Shown: in pieces, positions 8,013 through 18,110 of the stretch
How the letters are laid out: each line of letters begins with the position of its first letter
Numbering within the stretch: the first letter of the stretch is position 1
Origin: JBPRGG01 sp051418075
GTDB lineage: Bacteria > Bacteroidota > Bacteroidia > Cytophagales > Cyclobacteriaceae
NCBI GenBank assembly: GCA_051418075.1
Contig: JBPRGG010000180.1
Span: forward strand, 1 to 62,432
Reading direction: 5' to 3'
DNA length: 62,432 nt
Made by a program: the position numbers and the translations under genes
The notes under the pieces: generated by a model
Databases searched by the model: none
Told to the model about the DNA's origin: nothing
What the model saw: the letters and a program-made list of their open reading frames with translations, nothing else

Positions 8013-11000
8013 ATGAAAGTTCATAAGAAACAATACTGGAAGGGTATAGAACAATTAACCAACGATCCGGAATTTGTAAAATATGCCAACAAGGAATTTG
8101 CCGAGGAAATACCGGTGGATGAAAAAAGTGTGAAACATGCCGGAACGTCCAGAAGAGATTTCCTGAAATTAATGGGTTTCAGTATGGCTGCAGCTTCTCT
8201 TGCTGCTTGTGAGGCACCGGTGAGAAAGGCAATTCCCTATGTTAACAGACCACTGGATCTGGTTCCCGGAGTTCCCAATTATTACGCTTCTACTTTCGTA
8301 AATAAAGGCGATTATTGTAGCATATTGGTGAAAACCAGGGAAGGCAGACCAATAAAGATTGAAGGTAATGCGCTTTCCAGTGTTACCAGGGGAGGTACTA
8401 CCGCACAGGTTCAGGCATCAGTATTAAACCTGTACGACAGCAACCGTTTACCTAATCCATTAGCTCAGGGGCAGGAAGTTTCCTGGAATGACTTTGATAA
8501 CAATATCAGGTCACAGTTACAGCAGATCTCAGCCAATGGGGGGCAGATCAGAATTATCAGTAACAGTATATTAAGCCCCACTACCAAGAAAGTTATTGCT
8601 GATTTTACAACTCAATATTCTGGGGCTCAACATATAATGTATGATCCCAGTTCCTGCTATGGCATGGTGTTGGCCAACCAGGCTTCTTTTGGCAGATCGG
8701 TAATCCCTTCCTATTTCTTCAGCCGGACAGATGTTATTGTCGGAATTTCAGCAGATTTTCTGGGTACCTGGATGTCACCGGTAGAACATATTAAGGAATA
8801 CAGTGAAACCAGGAAATTAGGCAGGGAAAAGAATTTTATGTCCCGTCATTATCAGTTTGAAACTATTTTATCAACTACCGGGGCCAATGCAGATTACAGG
8901 ACCCCAATAAAGCCTTCTCAGGAAGGTTTAGTAGTTGCTAAATTATATAATCTTTTGGCTGAAAAGGCAGGAGCAGCCTCCCTCCAGGCAACCGACCTGC
9001 CTGAAGTGGCAAATCTTGAGATGGCAGCCAATGACCTTTGGAGCAAAAGAGGCCGGGCAGTGGTAGTATGTGGATCTAATGATCCTGCTATACAACAGGT
9101 GGTTAATAATATCAACATGTTGTTACAAGCCTACCAGGAGAAAGTAATAGACCTTGACCTGCCGGTTAATTTCAGACAGGGTGATGATGAAGCCATGTAT
9201 CAATTTGTTCAGGATGTGAAGAATGGGAATGTAGATGGTGTTATATTTTTTGAATCAAATCCTGTTTATGATTTTGCCCTGGGAAAAGAATTGGCGGAAA
9301 ATCTGGAAAATGTGTCTCTCCGGGTCAGTATTACTGAAAAAATTGATGAAACAGCCGCTTTGTCTGCCTTTGTGGCGCCAAATCATCATTTCCTGGAATC
9401 CTGGAATGATGCCGAACCCAAACAAGGTTTCTACAGTTTAATACAACCGGCCATTACCCCCTTATTCAACACCAGACAAGCAGAACAAAGCCTCCTGGTA
9501 TGGGCCAATGCCCCGGTACAGGATTATTATACCTATTTGCAGAACAATTGGCGGGAAACTTATTTTGCTCAGCAGGACAAAGAAATTGATTTTCAAAGGT
9601 TCTGGGATTCAGTTTTATTTACTGGCGTATTCGAAATTCCCGAATTAAATGAAACCAGTGCATTATCCTTTAACCCCAACCTGTCTCAGCTGGCCAGTCA
9701 GATCAATGAAACCTATCAGGCTTCCAATTCTGAATATGAACTGGTACTTTATCAAAAAGTGGGTATTGGAGTAGGCTCCATGGCTAATAACCCCTGGCTT
9801 CAGGAAATGCCGGATCCAATTTCCAAGGTTACCTGGGATAATTATGTATCAGTACCTCTTCAGTTGGCTAATGAATTAGGTATGAAATTCTCTGAAGGAA
9901 GCACCACCAGGATGAATGTGAATGTAAATGGGGTGACCATGAACCTGCCGGTTTTATTACAGCCTGGTCAGGCCCGGGGTACCATTGCCATAGCCCTGGG
10001 ATATGGCAGAACTGTAGCCGGCCCTGCTGCAGACAATGTAGGGGTAAATGTATTCCCATTGGTCAGGTATGAGCAGAATACCCTCAGATATGATCACTAT
10101 TCCGGAGTTTCCTTTGAGAAACTGGAGGAATCTTACAGCCTGGCCAAAACCCAAACCCATCATACTTATATGGGACGGGAAACGGTAATCCAGGAGTCGA
10201 TCTTGCCGGAATATAAAGATAACCCAATGGCTGGTAGGTATACACCTACTTATCCAACTTCGGAAGGACCTAAAGAACCGGAAAGCATCTCATTATGGGA
10301 TGGTCATTCCTATCCTAATCATCATTGGGGCATGATCGTAGACCTAAACTCATGTATAGGTTGTGGTGCCTGTACTGTAGCCTGTCAGGTAGAGAATAAT
10401 GTGCCTGTGGTGGGCCGTCAGGAAGTGATCAATCGTCGGGAAATGCATTGGATACGTATTGATCGATATTATAGTTCTGACGCAGAAGTTAATGACCTTA
10501 AAGGTTTGGAACAGGCTGCTGAAAATCCCGAGGTGATTTTTCAACCGGTAATGTGTCAGCAATGTAATAATGCTCCTTGTGAAACAGTATGCCCGGTGGC
10601 TGCCACTACCCATAGTTCCGAAGGGCTTAATCAAATGACCTATAACCGTTGTATTGGTACCCGGTATTGTGCCAACAACTGTCCTTATAAGGTACGGAGG
10701 TTTAATTGGTTTAAGTATCATGATAATGCCCAATTTATGGATGTGAATCCATCTATGTATGATGACCTGGGTAAAATGGTACTAAATCCGGATGTGACGG
10801 TAAGATCACGGGGAGTAATGGAAAAATGTACCTTCTGTGTGCAAAGGATTCAGTATGGTAAGCTTCAGGCTAAAAAAGAGAACCGTAGACCCGAAGACGG
10901 GGAAATCGTTTCAGCTTGTGCTGAAGCCTGTCCGGCTAATGCTATTGTTTTTGGCGATCTGAATGATCCCAATAGCACGATTTCTCAAAAACTGGGTATT

Positions 11001-11132
11001 GAGGAGGAAGAAGGTAAACGGGGCATTAAAGTGAATGAGCCCAGAGCTTATAATATGCTGGTTGAATTGAACGTGAAGCCAAATGTATTTTATTTGACCA
11101 GGATCAAGAATAAAGAAAGTAAAAATATATAG
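8013..11132 (+). CDS. actB: Alternative complex III subunit ActB, iron-sulfur/molybdopterin-like fusion
   Basis: This 1039-residue protein fuses a molybdopterin-oxidoreductase-like domain (about 60-760) to a ferredoxin-like domain with four cysteine clusters (about 780-975): CIGCGACTVAC, CQQCNNAPCETVC, CIGTRYCANNC and CTFC followed by CAEACPAN. A twin-arginine signal (SRRDFLKLMG near residue 47) precedes a hydrophobic stretch and a possible lipid-attachment Cys (AACEAP). In the complex it relays electrons from quinol-associated membrane subunits to the ActA haems; the N-terminal domain is not expected to bind molybdenum. Position between actA and actC is the standard order. Confidence 0.95.
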   Translation: MKVHKKQYWKGIEQLTNDPEFVKYANKEFAEEIPVDEKSVKHAGTSRRDFLKLMGFSMAAASLAACEAPVRKAIPYVNRPLDLVPGVPNYYASTFVNKGDYCSILVKTREGRPIKIEGNALSSVTRGGTTAQVQASVLNLYDSNRLPNPLAQGQEVSWNDFDNNIRSQLQQISANGGQIRIISNSILSPTTKKVIADFTTQYSGAQHIMYDPSSCYGMVLANQASFGRSVIPSYFFSRTDVIVGISADFLGTWMSPVEHIKEYSETRKLGREKNFMSRHYQFETILSTTGANADYRTPIKPSQEGLVVAKLYNLLAEKAGAASLQATDLPEVANLEMAANDLWSKRGRAVVVCGSNDPAIQQVVNNINMLLQAYQEKVIDLDLPVNFRQGDDEAMYQFVQDVKNGNVDGVIFFESNPVYDFALGKELAENLENVSLRVSITEKIDETAALSAFVAPNHHFLESWNDAEPKQGFYSLIQPAITPLFNTRQAEQSLLVWANAPVQDYYTYLQNNWRETYFAQQDKEIDFQRFWDSVLFTGVFEIPELNETSALSFNPNLSQLASQINETYQASNSEYELVLYQKVGIGVGSMANNPWLQEMPDPISKVTWDNYVSVPLQLANELGMKFSEGSTTRMNVNVNGVTMNLPVLLQPGQARGTIAIALGYGRTVAGPAADNVGVNVFPLVRYEQNTLRYDHYSGVSFEKLEESYSLAKTQTHHTYMGRETVIQESILPEYKDNPMAGRYTPTYPTSEGPKEPESISLWDGHSYPNHHWGMIVDLNSCIGCGACTVACQVENNVPVVGRQEVINRREMHWIRIDRYYSSDAEVNDLKGLEQAAENPEVIFQPVMCQQCNNAPCETVCPVAATTHSSEGLNQMTYNRCIGTRYCANNCPYKVRRFNWFKYHDNAQFMDVNPSMYDDLGKMVLNPDVTVRSRGVMEKCTFCVQRIQYGKLQAKKENRRPEDGEIVSACAEACPANAIVFGDLNDPNSTISQKLGIEEEEGKRGIKVNEPRAYNMLVELNVKPNVFYLTRIKNKESKNI

Positions 11133-11155
11133 CAATATAAACAAATTATTTTTCT

Positions 11156-12553
11156 ATGGAGGAAATATCAGCCGTAAGGAGCCCATTAGTTACAGGAAAT
11201 AAGACCGTTCATGATGTAACTGAGGATATTTGCCGTCAGGTGGAAGCCAAGCCATCCAAGCTTTGGTTTATGGCCATGGCTATTTCTCTTGCTCTGTTAG
11301 CCATTGGATTATATGCCGTATTTAGATTGGTTTGGGATGGGATAGGCGTTTGGGGCTTAAATAAAACAGTAGGATGGGCCTGGGATATTACCAATTTTGT
11401 ATGGTGGGTAGGTATTGGTCATGCAGGCACCCTGATTTCAGCTATTTTGCTTTTATTCAGGCAAAAATGGAGAATGTCAATCAACCGGGCAGCTGAAGCA
11501 ATGACCATATTTGCGGTGCTTTGTGCCGCTCAATTTCCCTTACTACACATGGGCAGGTTGTGGTTAGGTTTTTACTGGATCTTTCCCATTCCAAATACCT
11601 GGGGATCCCTTTGGGTCAACTGGTATTCTCCTTTGGTATGGGATGCTTTTGCTATTTCAACTTATTTTACTGTTTCTCTGGTATTTTGGTATTTGGGTCT
11701 AATTCCTGATTTTGCAACCATCAGAGACAGAGCTAAAAATAAAATTACAAAACTTGTTTATGGCGCTTTAAGTTTTGGCTGGGATGGTGCTGCTAAAGCC
11801 TGGTCCCGGTATGAGTCTGTATCTTTGATTCTGGCCGGTCTGGCTACACCTCTGGTGCTTTCGGTACACACCATTGTATCATTTGACTTTGCCACTTCGG
11901 TGATTCCGGGATGGCATACCACAATTTTTCCACCTTATTTTGTTTCCGGGGCTATCTTCTCAGGATTTGCCATGGTACTTACTTTGCTTATTATTACCAG
12001 AAAAGTCTATAAACTGGAAGATTATATTACGATCAACCATATTGAAATGATGAATATTATCATCATTGTAACAGGATCTATAGTGGGTATTGCCTATATC
12101 ACAGAATTATTCATGTCCTGGTATTCAGGGGTAAAATTCGAACAGTATGCCTTTATTAACCGTGCTACCGGACCTTATGCCTGGGCTTACTGGATCATGA
12201 TGACCTGTAATGTAGTTTCCCCTCAGTTATTCTGGTTTAAAAAAGTAAGGACCAGTTTAGTTGCTACCTTTATTTTGTCCATAGTGGTAAATATTGGAAT
12301 GTGGTTCGAACGATTTGTAATTATAGTTACCTCTTTGCACAGGGATTTTCTTCCATCTAGCTGGGCTATGTTTTATCCAACTTTTTATGATGTGGGAGTT
12401 TATCTGTTCACTTTCGGGTTATTCTTCACCTTATTTTTCCTGTTTGCCAAATTTTTCCCTGTAATAAATATTGCCGAAGTAAAATCTATTATCAAATCAA
12501 ATAGTGTAAAAAAACAGGCGAAACAGGAGCAGATGGAGGCTGGAGTTAAATAA
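11156..12553 (+). CDS. actC: Alternative complex III subunit ActC, NrfD-like quinol-interacting membrane protein
   Basis: The 465-residue protein has about ten membrane helices and belongs to the NrfD/PsrC family, in which the helical bundle binds and oxidises quinol. Recognisable segments include FVWWVGIGHAGTLISAILLL in the early helices and a late FERFVIIVTSLHRDFLPS segment typical of ActC. It begins 23 bases after actB and is followed after 15 bases by actD. ActC and its relative ActF form the membrane core, with ActB docked on ActC. The C-terminal tail is Lys/Gln-rich and cytoplasmic. Confidence 0.95.
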   Translation: MEEISAVRSPLVTGNKTVHDVTEDICRQVEAKPSKLWFMAMAISLALLAIGLYAVFRLVWDGIGVWGLNKTVGWAWDITNFVWWVGIGHAGTLISAILLLFRQKWRMSINRAAEAMTIFAVLCAAQFPLLHMGRLWLGFYWIFPIPNTWGSLWVNWYSPLVWDAFAISTYFTVSLVFWYLGLIPDFATIRDRAKNKITKLVYGALSFGWDGAAKAWSRYESVSLILAGLATPLVLSVHTIVSFDFATSVIPGWHTTIFPPYFVSGAIFSGFAMVLTLLIITRKVYKLEDYITINHIEMMNIIIIVTGSIVGIAYITELFMSWYSGVKFEQYAFINRATGPYAWAYWIMMTCNVVSPQLFWFKKVRTSLVATFILSIVVNIGMWFERFVIIVTSLHRDFLPSSWAMFYPTFYDVGVYLFTFGLFFTLFFLFAKFFPVINIAEVKSIIKSNSVKKQAKQEQMEAGVK

Positions 12554-12568
12554 TTAATATCTGAAATT

Positions 12569-13096
12569 ATGGAAGCTGGAAAAAATTATATTTTAGGAAT
12601 TTTTGATGACGAAGATGTGCTTGTCAAAGCTGTAGAAGCTGTTAGAAGTCAGGGCCTGAAAATTCAGGAAGTTTATTCACCTTTCCCGGTTCATGGATTG
12701 GATCATGCTTTGGGATATAAAAGGTCCAGGTTGCCTATTGTCGCCTTCATGTTTGGAGTTTTAGGATGCTTTTTGGCCCTATTGATGCAATTCTGGATGA
12801 TGGGAGTAGATTGGCCCATGATCATTGGAGGTAAACCATATGCCGGATTACCCGGATTTATACCACCTACTTTTGAAGTAACAGTACTTTTAGCTGCTTT
12901 GGGAATGGTCGGTACATTTATGGTGGTCAGTGACTTCAAACCATATAAAAGAGTGCGTATTTATGATATTCGTAGCACTGATGATAAGCATGTTATGGCA
13001 TTGGACCTGGCCTACAATACCAATCCGGTGGATGAGATCAAGCAAAATCTAATGAATGTAGGCGCGGTAGAAGTTTATAAAAAAGTATTTGATTAA
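12569..13096 (+). CDS. actD: Alternative complex III subunit ActD (DUF3341)
   Basis: ActD has 175 residues: an N-terminal soluble segment (residues 1-50, with YSPFPVHGLDHALG), two membrane helices (about 55-77 and 100-120) and a C-terminal soluble part starting VSDFKPYKRVRIYDIRST. This is the DUF3341 pattern found only beside act genes. It is a small structural subunit without cofactor motifs. It is separated by 15 and 12 bases from actC and actE, so the genes are translated from one transcript. Confidence 0.94.
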   Translation: MEAGKNYILGIFDDEDVLVKAVEAVRSQGLKIQEVYSPFPVHGLDHALGYKRSRLPIVAFMFGVLGCFLALLMQFWMMGVDWPMIIGGKPYAGLPGFIPPTFEVTVLLAALGMVGTFMVVSDFKPYKRVRIYDIRSTDDKHVMALDLAYNTNPVDEIKQNLMNVGAVEVYKKVFD

Positions 13097-13108
13097 AAAG
13101 ATCTTAAA

Positions 13109-13741
13109 ATGAGATTAAGACACTATATTGTTTCTATAATAATTTCCCTGAGTTTAGCTGGATTTCTTGCTTCCTGTGGCGCTGAAGGAGATAATCCCGG
13201 AACGGAATATGCACCAAATATGTATCATTCTGTACCTTATGATCCCTATAAGCAAGTTACTCAGGAAACAGCTGGCAACTGGTTAAATTCCAGGGCCGAT
13301 AACCGGGGAGAATATTTTAATTCCAATCCGTTCAATCCTTTTGATATGAATATGAGAATGCCACCGGCTAATACTGTGAGAAGGACTGAAACAGGAATGT
13401 TACCATATCGGATTCCCAGAGACAGTTTACAATTAGCAGCCCGGGTAGTGGACAGTCCGCTGGATTCTACGGCTGCGGTACTAGAGCAAGGGCAGGCCTT
13501 ATATAATGTATATTGCATGCCTTGTCACGGAGGATCAGGCCAGGGTGATGGAGCTGTGGGGCAGGTTTATTTAGGTGTTCCGGCATTTAATAAAGGAAGA
13601 TATGTAACTTTGACTGAAGGGCATATTTTTCATGTGATCACCTATGGCCAGGGAAGGATGGGGGCGTATGGTTCACAGCTTGATATGGTTAAAAGATGGC
13701 AAATCGTTGAATACGTTCAGCAGTTACAACAAATGAATTAA
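13109..13741 (+). CDS. actE: Alternative complex III subunit ActE, monohaem cytochrome c lipoprotein
   Basis: The 210-residue protein begins with a lipoprotein signal (hydrophobic stretch then LASCGAEG, Cys about 22) and carries one haem motif, CMPCHGGSGQGDG, near residue 135, followed by RMGAYGSQL, whose Met is the likely sixth ligand. The region between is Pro/Asn/Arg-rich, typical of ActE (YHSVPYDPY, RMPPANTVRR). It is anchored to the periplasmic face and carries electrons from ActA to the oxidase or to soluble cytochrome c. It lies between actD and actF with short gaps. Confidence 0.94.
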   Translation: MRLRHYIVSIIISLSLAGFLASCGAEGDNPGTEYAPNMYHSVPYDPYKQVTQETAGNWLNSRADNRGEYFNSNPFNPFDMNMRMPPANTVRRTETGMLPYRIPRDSLQLAARVVDSPLDSTAAVLEQGQALYNVYCMPCHGGSGQGDGAVGQVYLGVPAFNKGRYVTLTEGHIFHVITYGQGRMGAYGSQLDMVKRWQIVEYVQQLQQMN

Positions 13742-13771
13742 TTTTTAATTTATCCATAGTGCTAAAAAATC

Positions 13772-14995
13772 ATGGTTGAAGAAAAATTTGAATTTACCAA
13801 GGATATAAAAAAATGGCTGGGTATCGTGGTGTTGGCAGGTGTTGTTTTAACTATTTTAGGGATTATATTTACAGCTGGAGCATCCCATGGAGAACATGGT
13901 GGGGCACATGAAGGTGGTCATGCATTTCACTGGTCTCAGCGATTGTGGGTCAATGTTTGGGTGAGTAATGTCTATTTCGCTGGCATTGCTTTGATTGGAG
14001 TATTCTTTGTGGCCATTCATTATGCCTCCCAGGCAGGCTGGTCAGCTGCTATCAAAAGGATTCCTGAATCGTTTGGGGCCTGGTTGCCTTTTGCCGGAAT
14101 TGTGATGCTGGTGGTATTCATTATAGCCAATCATGATATATTTCACTGGACTCATGATAACCTTGATCCTATATTGTTAGGTAAAAAGCCTTACCTTAAT
14201 TATGGGTTTTTTGTAGCCAGGTTGATCATCTATTTCGTACTATGGTATATGATGTATCGCTTGATCAGGAAAAAATCCCTGGAAGAGGATGTACATGGAG
14301 GCACCAAATACTGGCATAAATTAAGAACTTATTCCGCCATCTTTATTATCATTTTTGGTATCACTTCTTCTACTTCCTCCTGGGATTGGGTGATGTCGGC
14401 TGACCCTCATTGGTTTAGTACTATTTTTGGTTGGTATACTTTTGCTACCTGGTTTGTGGCCGGATTATCAGTGATGACCCTTATTATGGTATACTTAAAG
14501 GAAAGTGGATACCTGGGTGTAGTAAATGCCAATCACTACCATGATATGGGAAAATATATTTTTGCATTCAGTATTTTCTGGACTTATTTGTGGTTCAGCC
14601 AGTACATGCTTATATGGTATGCCAACATCCCGGAAGAATCTTTGCATTATTACGAAAGATTGCACAGTCCGGTTTATGGGACCCTGTTTTACGTAAATAT
14701 TATAATAAACTTTTTCTTTCCATTTTTAGTTCTTATGACCAGAGATTCAAAACGTCACGGCATTTTCCTCAAAATTGTTGGTATAATGTTGATAATTGGA
14801 CATTGGATCGATCTTTATTTATTTGTAGCTCCTACCGCCATCGGGGAAAATGGTGGAATAGGATTTATGGAAATTGGAGTGGCAATGATATTTGGAGCAG
14901 CATTTTTATATGTGGCTTTAAATAATCTGGCCAAGGCACCGTTAGTGGCCAAACATGATCCTATGATGGGAGAAAGTTTGCATTATCATGCCTGA
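13772..14995 (+). CDS. actF: Alternative complex III subunit ActF
   Basis: ActF is a 407-residue membrane protein with about ten helices, related to ActC but lacking a separate iron-sulfur partner. After the first helix comes a His/Gly-rich loop (GASHGEHGGAHEGGHAFHW). Internal segments SSTSSWDWVMSADPHWFSTIFGWY and DMGKYIFAFSIFWTYLWFSQYMLIWYANIPEE (given here only as landmarks near residues 205 and 258) are typical of the subunit. It ends the complex III set; the oxidase genes follow after an 82-base gap, the largest in the cluster, which could hold a secondary promoter. Confidence 0.94.
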   Translation: MVEEKFEFTKDIKKWLGIVVLAGVVLTILGIIFTAGASHGEHGGAHEGGHAFHWSQRLWVNVWVSNVYFAGIALIGVFFVAIHYASQAGWSAAIKRIPESFGAWLPFAGIVMLVVFIIANHDIFHWTHDNLDPILLGKKPYLNYGFFVARLIIYFVLWYMMYRLIRKKSLEEDVHGGTKYWHKLRTYSAIFIIIFGITSSTSSWDWVMSADPHWFSTIFGWYTFATWFVAGLSVMTLIMVYLKESGYLGVVNANHYHDMGKYIFAFSIFWTYLWFSQYMLIWYANIPEESLHYYERLHSPVYGTLFYVNIIINFFFPFLVLMTRDSKRHGIFLKIVGIMLIIGHWIDLYLFVAPTAIGENGGIGFMEIGVAMIFGAAFLYVALNNLAKAPLVAKHDPMMGESLHYHA

Positions 14996-15043
14996 TATAA
15001 TTAAAACATTATGATTATTGAAAACTTTTGATATAATCAAAAC
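14993..15043 (+). repeat. Imperfect 15-nt direct repeat in the actF-ctaC gap
   Basis: TGATATAATTAAAAC (14993-15007, overlapping the actF stop) and TGATATAATCAAAAC (15029-15043) differ at one base and are 36 bases apart. They sit in the only sizeable gap between the complex III and oxidase genes. They could be paired binding sites or a local duplication. Confidence 0.45.
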
Positions 15044-15077
15044 GTAATTTAACCTTAAAGTAAATTTTTAAAGAAAC

Positions 15078-16172
15078 ATGTTACAAGCATTTATTGTAAT
15101 CGGAATTATTTTTATTCTGGCTATTCTGCTATTGCTGTTCAGAATTATCCGCCTGGTAAGTGTGGTAAAGGGAAAGCATAAGACTTCATCTGCAGAACAA
15201 ATTACCTCCAGTAATAAAGTAAATGGATTATTACTGCTGTTATTTATGATTTTTGGTTTAGGTGCCTTTTTCTGGTACTCCACCAAAAATTTTGATGTTT
15301 ATAACCTTCCTGTAGCTTCAGAGCATGGCATATTGACAGACCGTTTATTTTGGGTCACCATGGCCATTACCGGGTTTGTTTTCGTGCTGACCAATGTCTT
15401 ATTATTTTACTTTTCCTATAAGTATCAATACAAGAAAGATCAAAAAGCCCTTTATTATCCTGACAATTCCAAGTTGGAAATCATTTGGACCATTGTACCG
15501 GCTATTGTTTTATCATTGCTGGTTTTTGCTGGTCTGAAAACCTGGAACCAGGTAATGGATCAGGCTCCTGATGATGCTGAGGTGGTGGAAATTCTGGGCT
15601 ATCAATTTGCCTGGAATGTGAGGTATCCGGGCATGGATGATCGATTAGGCGATTATCATTACCAACTAATTGATGTAGAGAATACATTTGGTATAGATTT
15701 TACCGACCGTGCCTCTTTTGATGATTTTATTCCCCGGGAAATTCATTTACCCGTAGGAAAACCTGTTTTGTTTAAAATAAGAGCACGTGATGTTTTGCAC
15801 AGTGTTTTTGCTCCTCATTTTCGATTAAAAATGGATGCAGTACCCGGAATGCCCACCAAGTTTTGGTTTATACCTAATAAAACAACAGATGAGATGAGGC
15901 AGGAATTGAATAATCCTGATTTTAATTATGAGATCGCCTGTACTGAGGTTTGTGGTAGAGGTCACTTCTCTATGAAGATCACTGTGGTGGTGGAAGAACC
16001 GGAAGCCTACGAACAATGGTATGCTGAACAGGAGTCCTGGTTATCCAAGCATCCTGATTACCTGGCCAAGGTACCTGAAAATCTTAAAGAGTTAGCCATG
16101 TCTAAAACCGGCATCAAGTATAGTCAGGATAATGAAAAGTTACAATCAGAAACCAGCGCAATTAAAAATTAA
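15078..16172 (+). CDS. ctaC: Cytochrome c oxidase subunit II
   Basis: Subunit II receives electrons from cytochrome c at its CuA site. The 364-residue protein shows the CuA ligands C288, C292, H296 and M299 in CTEVCGRGHFSM, with the partner His in VLHSVFAPHF near residue 240. Four hydrophobic segments precede the cupredoxin domain: two (about 1-30 and 52-72) form an N-terminal extension, and two (about 92-115 and 135-156) are the usual hairpin. A CuA-type loop rather than a quinol-oxidase remnant shows it is a cytochrome c oxidase. There is no fused C-terminal haem domain, so it is aa3-type rather than caa3-type. Confidence 0.96.
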   Translation: MLQAFIVIGIIFILAILLLLFRIIRLVSVVKGKHKTSSAEQITSSNKVNGLLLLLFMIFGLGAFFWYSTKNFDVYNLPVASEHGILTDRLFWVTMAITGFVFVLTNVLLFYFSYKYQYKKDQKALYYPDNSKLEIIWTIVPAIVLSLLVFAGLKTWNQVMDQAPDDAEVVEILGYQFAWNVRYPGMDDRLGDYHYQLIDVENTFGIDFTDRASFDDFIPREIHLPVGKPVLFKIRARDVLHSVFAPHFRLKMDAVPGMPTKFWFIPNKTTDEMRQELNNPDFNYEIACTEVCGRGHFSMKITVVVEEPEAYEQWYAEQESWLSKHPDYLAKVPENLKELAMSKTGIKYSQDNEKLQSETSAIKN

Positions 16173-16196
16173 TCAACCTTACAATAAAGAAAAAAT

Positions 16197-18077
16197 ATGT
16201 CAAGTACAGATTATGCTTTAACACCGGCCGGAACTCATGGAGACGATCATGCTCATGACCATGAACATGGCCAGAATTTTATTACAAAGTATATTTTCAG
16301 TACCGACCATAAAACCATAGCCAAACAATACCTGTTTACAGCTATTTTCTGGGCATTGATAGGAGGTTTAATGTCGGTGATATTCAGGTTGCAATTAGGT
16401 TTTCCCGATATGAATCTGGAATGGCTCAGGCCTTTTATGGGAAAATGGATCACCACTACCGGCAAGTTGGATCCGGAATTTTACCTGGCCCTGGTAACCA
16501 TGCACGGAACTATTATGGTGTTTTTTGTTTTGACTGGTGGTTTGAGTGGAACATTTAGTAATTACTTGATTCCCTTGCAAATAGGCGCCAGAGATATGGC
16601 CTCAGGATTCCTGAACATGCTTTCCTACTGGTTTTTCTTTATAGCCAGTGTGATCATGTTTGCTTCACTTTTCCTTGAAACCGGTCCGGCCATGGGGGGA
16701 TGGGTGATCTATCCTCCATTAAGTGCTTTACCCCAAGCGGTGTCAGGTTCTGGCATGGGTATGACCATGTGGCTGGTCGCTATGACCTTTTTCATCGCTT
16801 CTACTCTGATGGGAGGGATCAACTATATCTCTACAGTGATTAATTTAAGGACACAGGGCATGTCTTTTGCCAAATTACCGTTAACGATCTGGGCTTTCTT
16901 CCTTACTGCGGTAATCGGATTGCTTTCTTTCCCTGTATTATTTGCTGCCGCCTTATTACTGGTGTTTGACCGAAGTTTTGGTACCAGCTTTTACTTGTCA
17001 GATATTTATATAGCAGGAGAAGCTTTACCCAATGTGGGAGGTAGTCCTATTCTGTATCAGCATTTGTTTTGGTTCCTGGGACATCCTGAAGTTTATATCG
17101 TGCTACTTCCGGCTCTAGGTATCACTTCCGAAATTATAGCCACCAATTCCAGAAAACCCATCTTTGGCTACCGGGCAATGATCGGTTCCATGCTGGGCAT
17201 TACCATATTGTCATTTGTGGTTTGGGCTCACCATATGTTTGTTTCAGGGCTTAATCCCTTCCTGGGATCGGTATTTATGTTATTGACATTGGTAATTGCC
17301 GTACCTTCCGCTGTAAAAGTATTTAATTACCTCACTACCTTATGGAGAGGAAATATCCGATTCACACCAGCCATGCTGTTTTCCATTGGATTGGTATCGT
17401 TTTTTATTTCCGGAGGGCTTACGGGCATCTTTCTGGGGAATTCTGCCCTTGATATACAGTTGCATGATACTTATTTTGTGGTGGCGCATTTTCACCTGGT
17501 GATGGGCAGCGCCTCATTTTTCGGTATGATGGCTGGAGTCTATCATTGGTTTCCCAAGATGTTTGGACGGATGATGAATGAAAAGTTGGGATTTGTGCAC
17601 TTCTGGATATCATTTGTGGGCATCTATCTGGTATTTTTCCCCATGCATTATATTGGGATCTCTGGTTTCCCCCGAAGGTATTATTCATTTACCAATTTTG
17701 ATGCATTCAGTATTATGGGTGACTTAAATTCCTTTATCAGTATTGCCGCTATCGTCACCATGGCTGCACAATTTATATTCCTGGTCAATTTCTTTTACAG
17801 TATGATCAAAGGAAGGGTAGCGCCTAAAAATCCCTGGAAATCCAATACCCTGGAATGGACAACTCCAATCAATCCCGGCCATGGCAATTGGCCTGGTGAG
17901 ATTCCCAGGGTATATCGCTGGCCTTATGATTATTCAAAACCAGGAGCCCAGGATGATTTTATTCCGCAACATATTCCTTATTCAGAAACACCGGAATCTA
18001 ACCTGCCTCATGAAAATGAAAAAATATCCCTGGAGCAGGAAGAAGATCAGCAGGATCTGGAAAAAGCGGGTAAATAA
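16197..18077 (+). CDS. ctaD: Cytochrome c oxidase subunit I
   Basis: The 626-residue catalytic subunit has twelve core helices and the haem a/a3-CuB ligands: GHPEVYIVLLP (CuB His, the gating Glu and the cross-linked Tyr), WAHHMF (two CuB His), and DTYFVVAHFHLVMG (haem a3 and haem a ligands). The Glu in GHPEV marks an A1-type proton-pumping oxidase. A His-rich N-terminus (GDDHAHDHEHG) and an acidic C-terminal tail (EQEEDQQDLE) are extra. It reduces oxygen to water while pumping protons and lies 24 bases after ctaC. Confidence 0.97.
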   Translation: MSSTDYALTPAGTHGDDHAHDHEHGQNFITKYIFSTDHKTIAKQYLFTAIFWALIGGLMSVIFRLQLGFPDMNLEWLRPFMGKWITTTGKLDPEFYLALVTMHGTIMVFFVLTGGLSGTFSNYLIPLQIGARDMASGFLNMLSYWFFFIASVIMFASLFLETGPAMGGWVIYPPLSALPQAVSGSGMGMTMWLVAMTFFIASTLMGGINYISTVINLRTQGMSFAKLPLTIWAFFLTAVIGLLSFPVLFAAALLLVFDRSFGTSFYLSDIYIAGEALPNVGGSPILYQHLFWFLGHPEVYIVLLPALGITSEIIATNSRKPIFGYRAMIGSMLGITILSFVVWAHHMFVSGLNPFLGSVFMLLTLVIAVPSAVKVFNYLTTLWRGNIRFTPAMLFSIGLVSFFISGGLTGIFLGNSALDIQLHDTYFVVAHFHLVMGSASFFGMMAGVYHWFPKMFGRMMNEKLGFVHFWISFVGIYLVFFPMHYIGISGFPRRYYSFTNFDAFSIMGDLNSFISIAAIVTMAAQFIFLVNFFYSMIKGRVAPKNPWKSNTLEWTTPINPGHGNWPGEIPRVYRWPYDYSKPGAQDDFIPQHIPYSETPESNLPHENEKISLEQEEDQQDLEKAGK

Positions 18078-18110
18078 TCATAATCGTTATTTGCAAGTTA
18101 ATATTTAAAT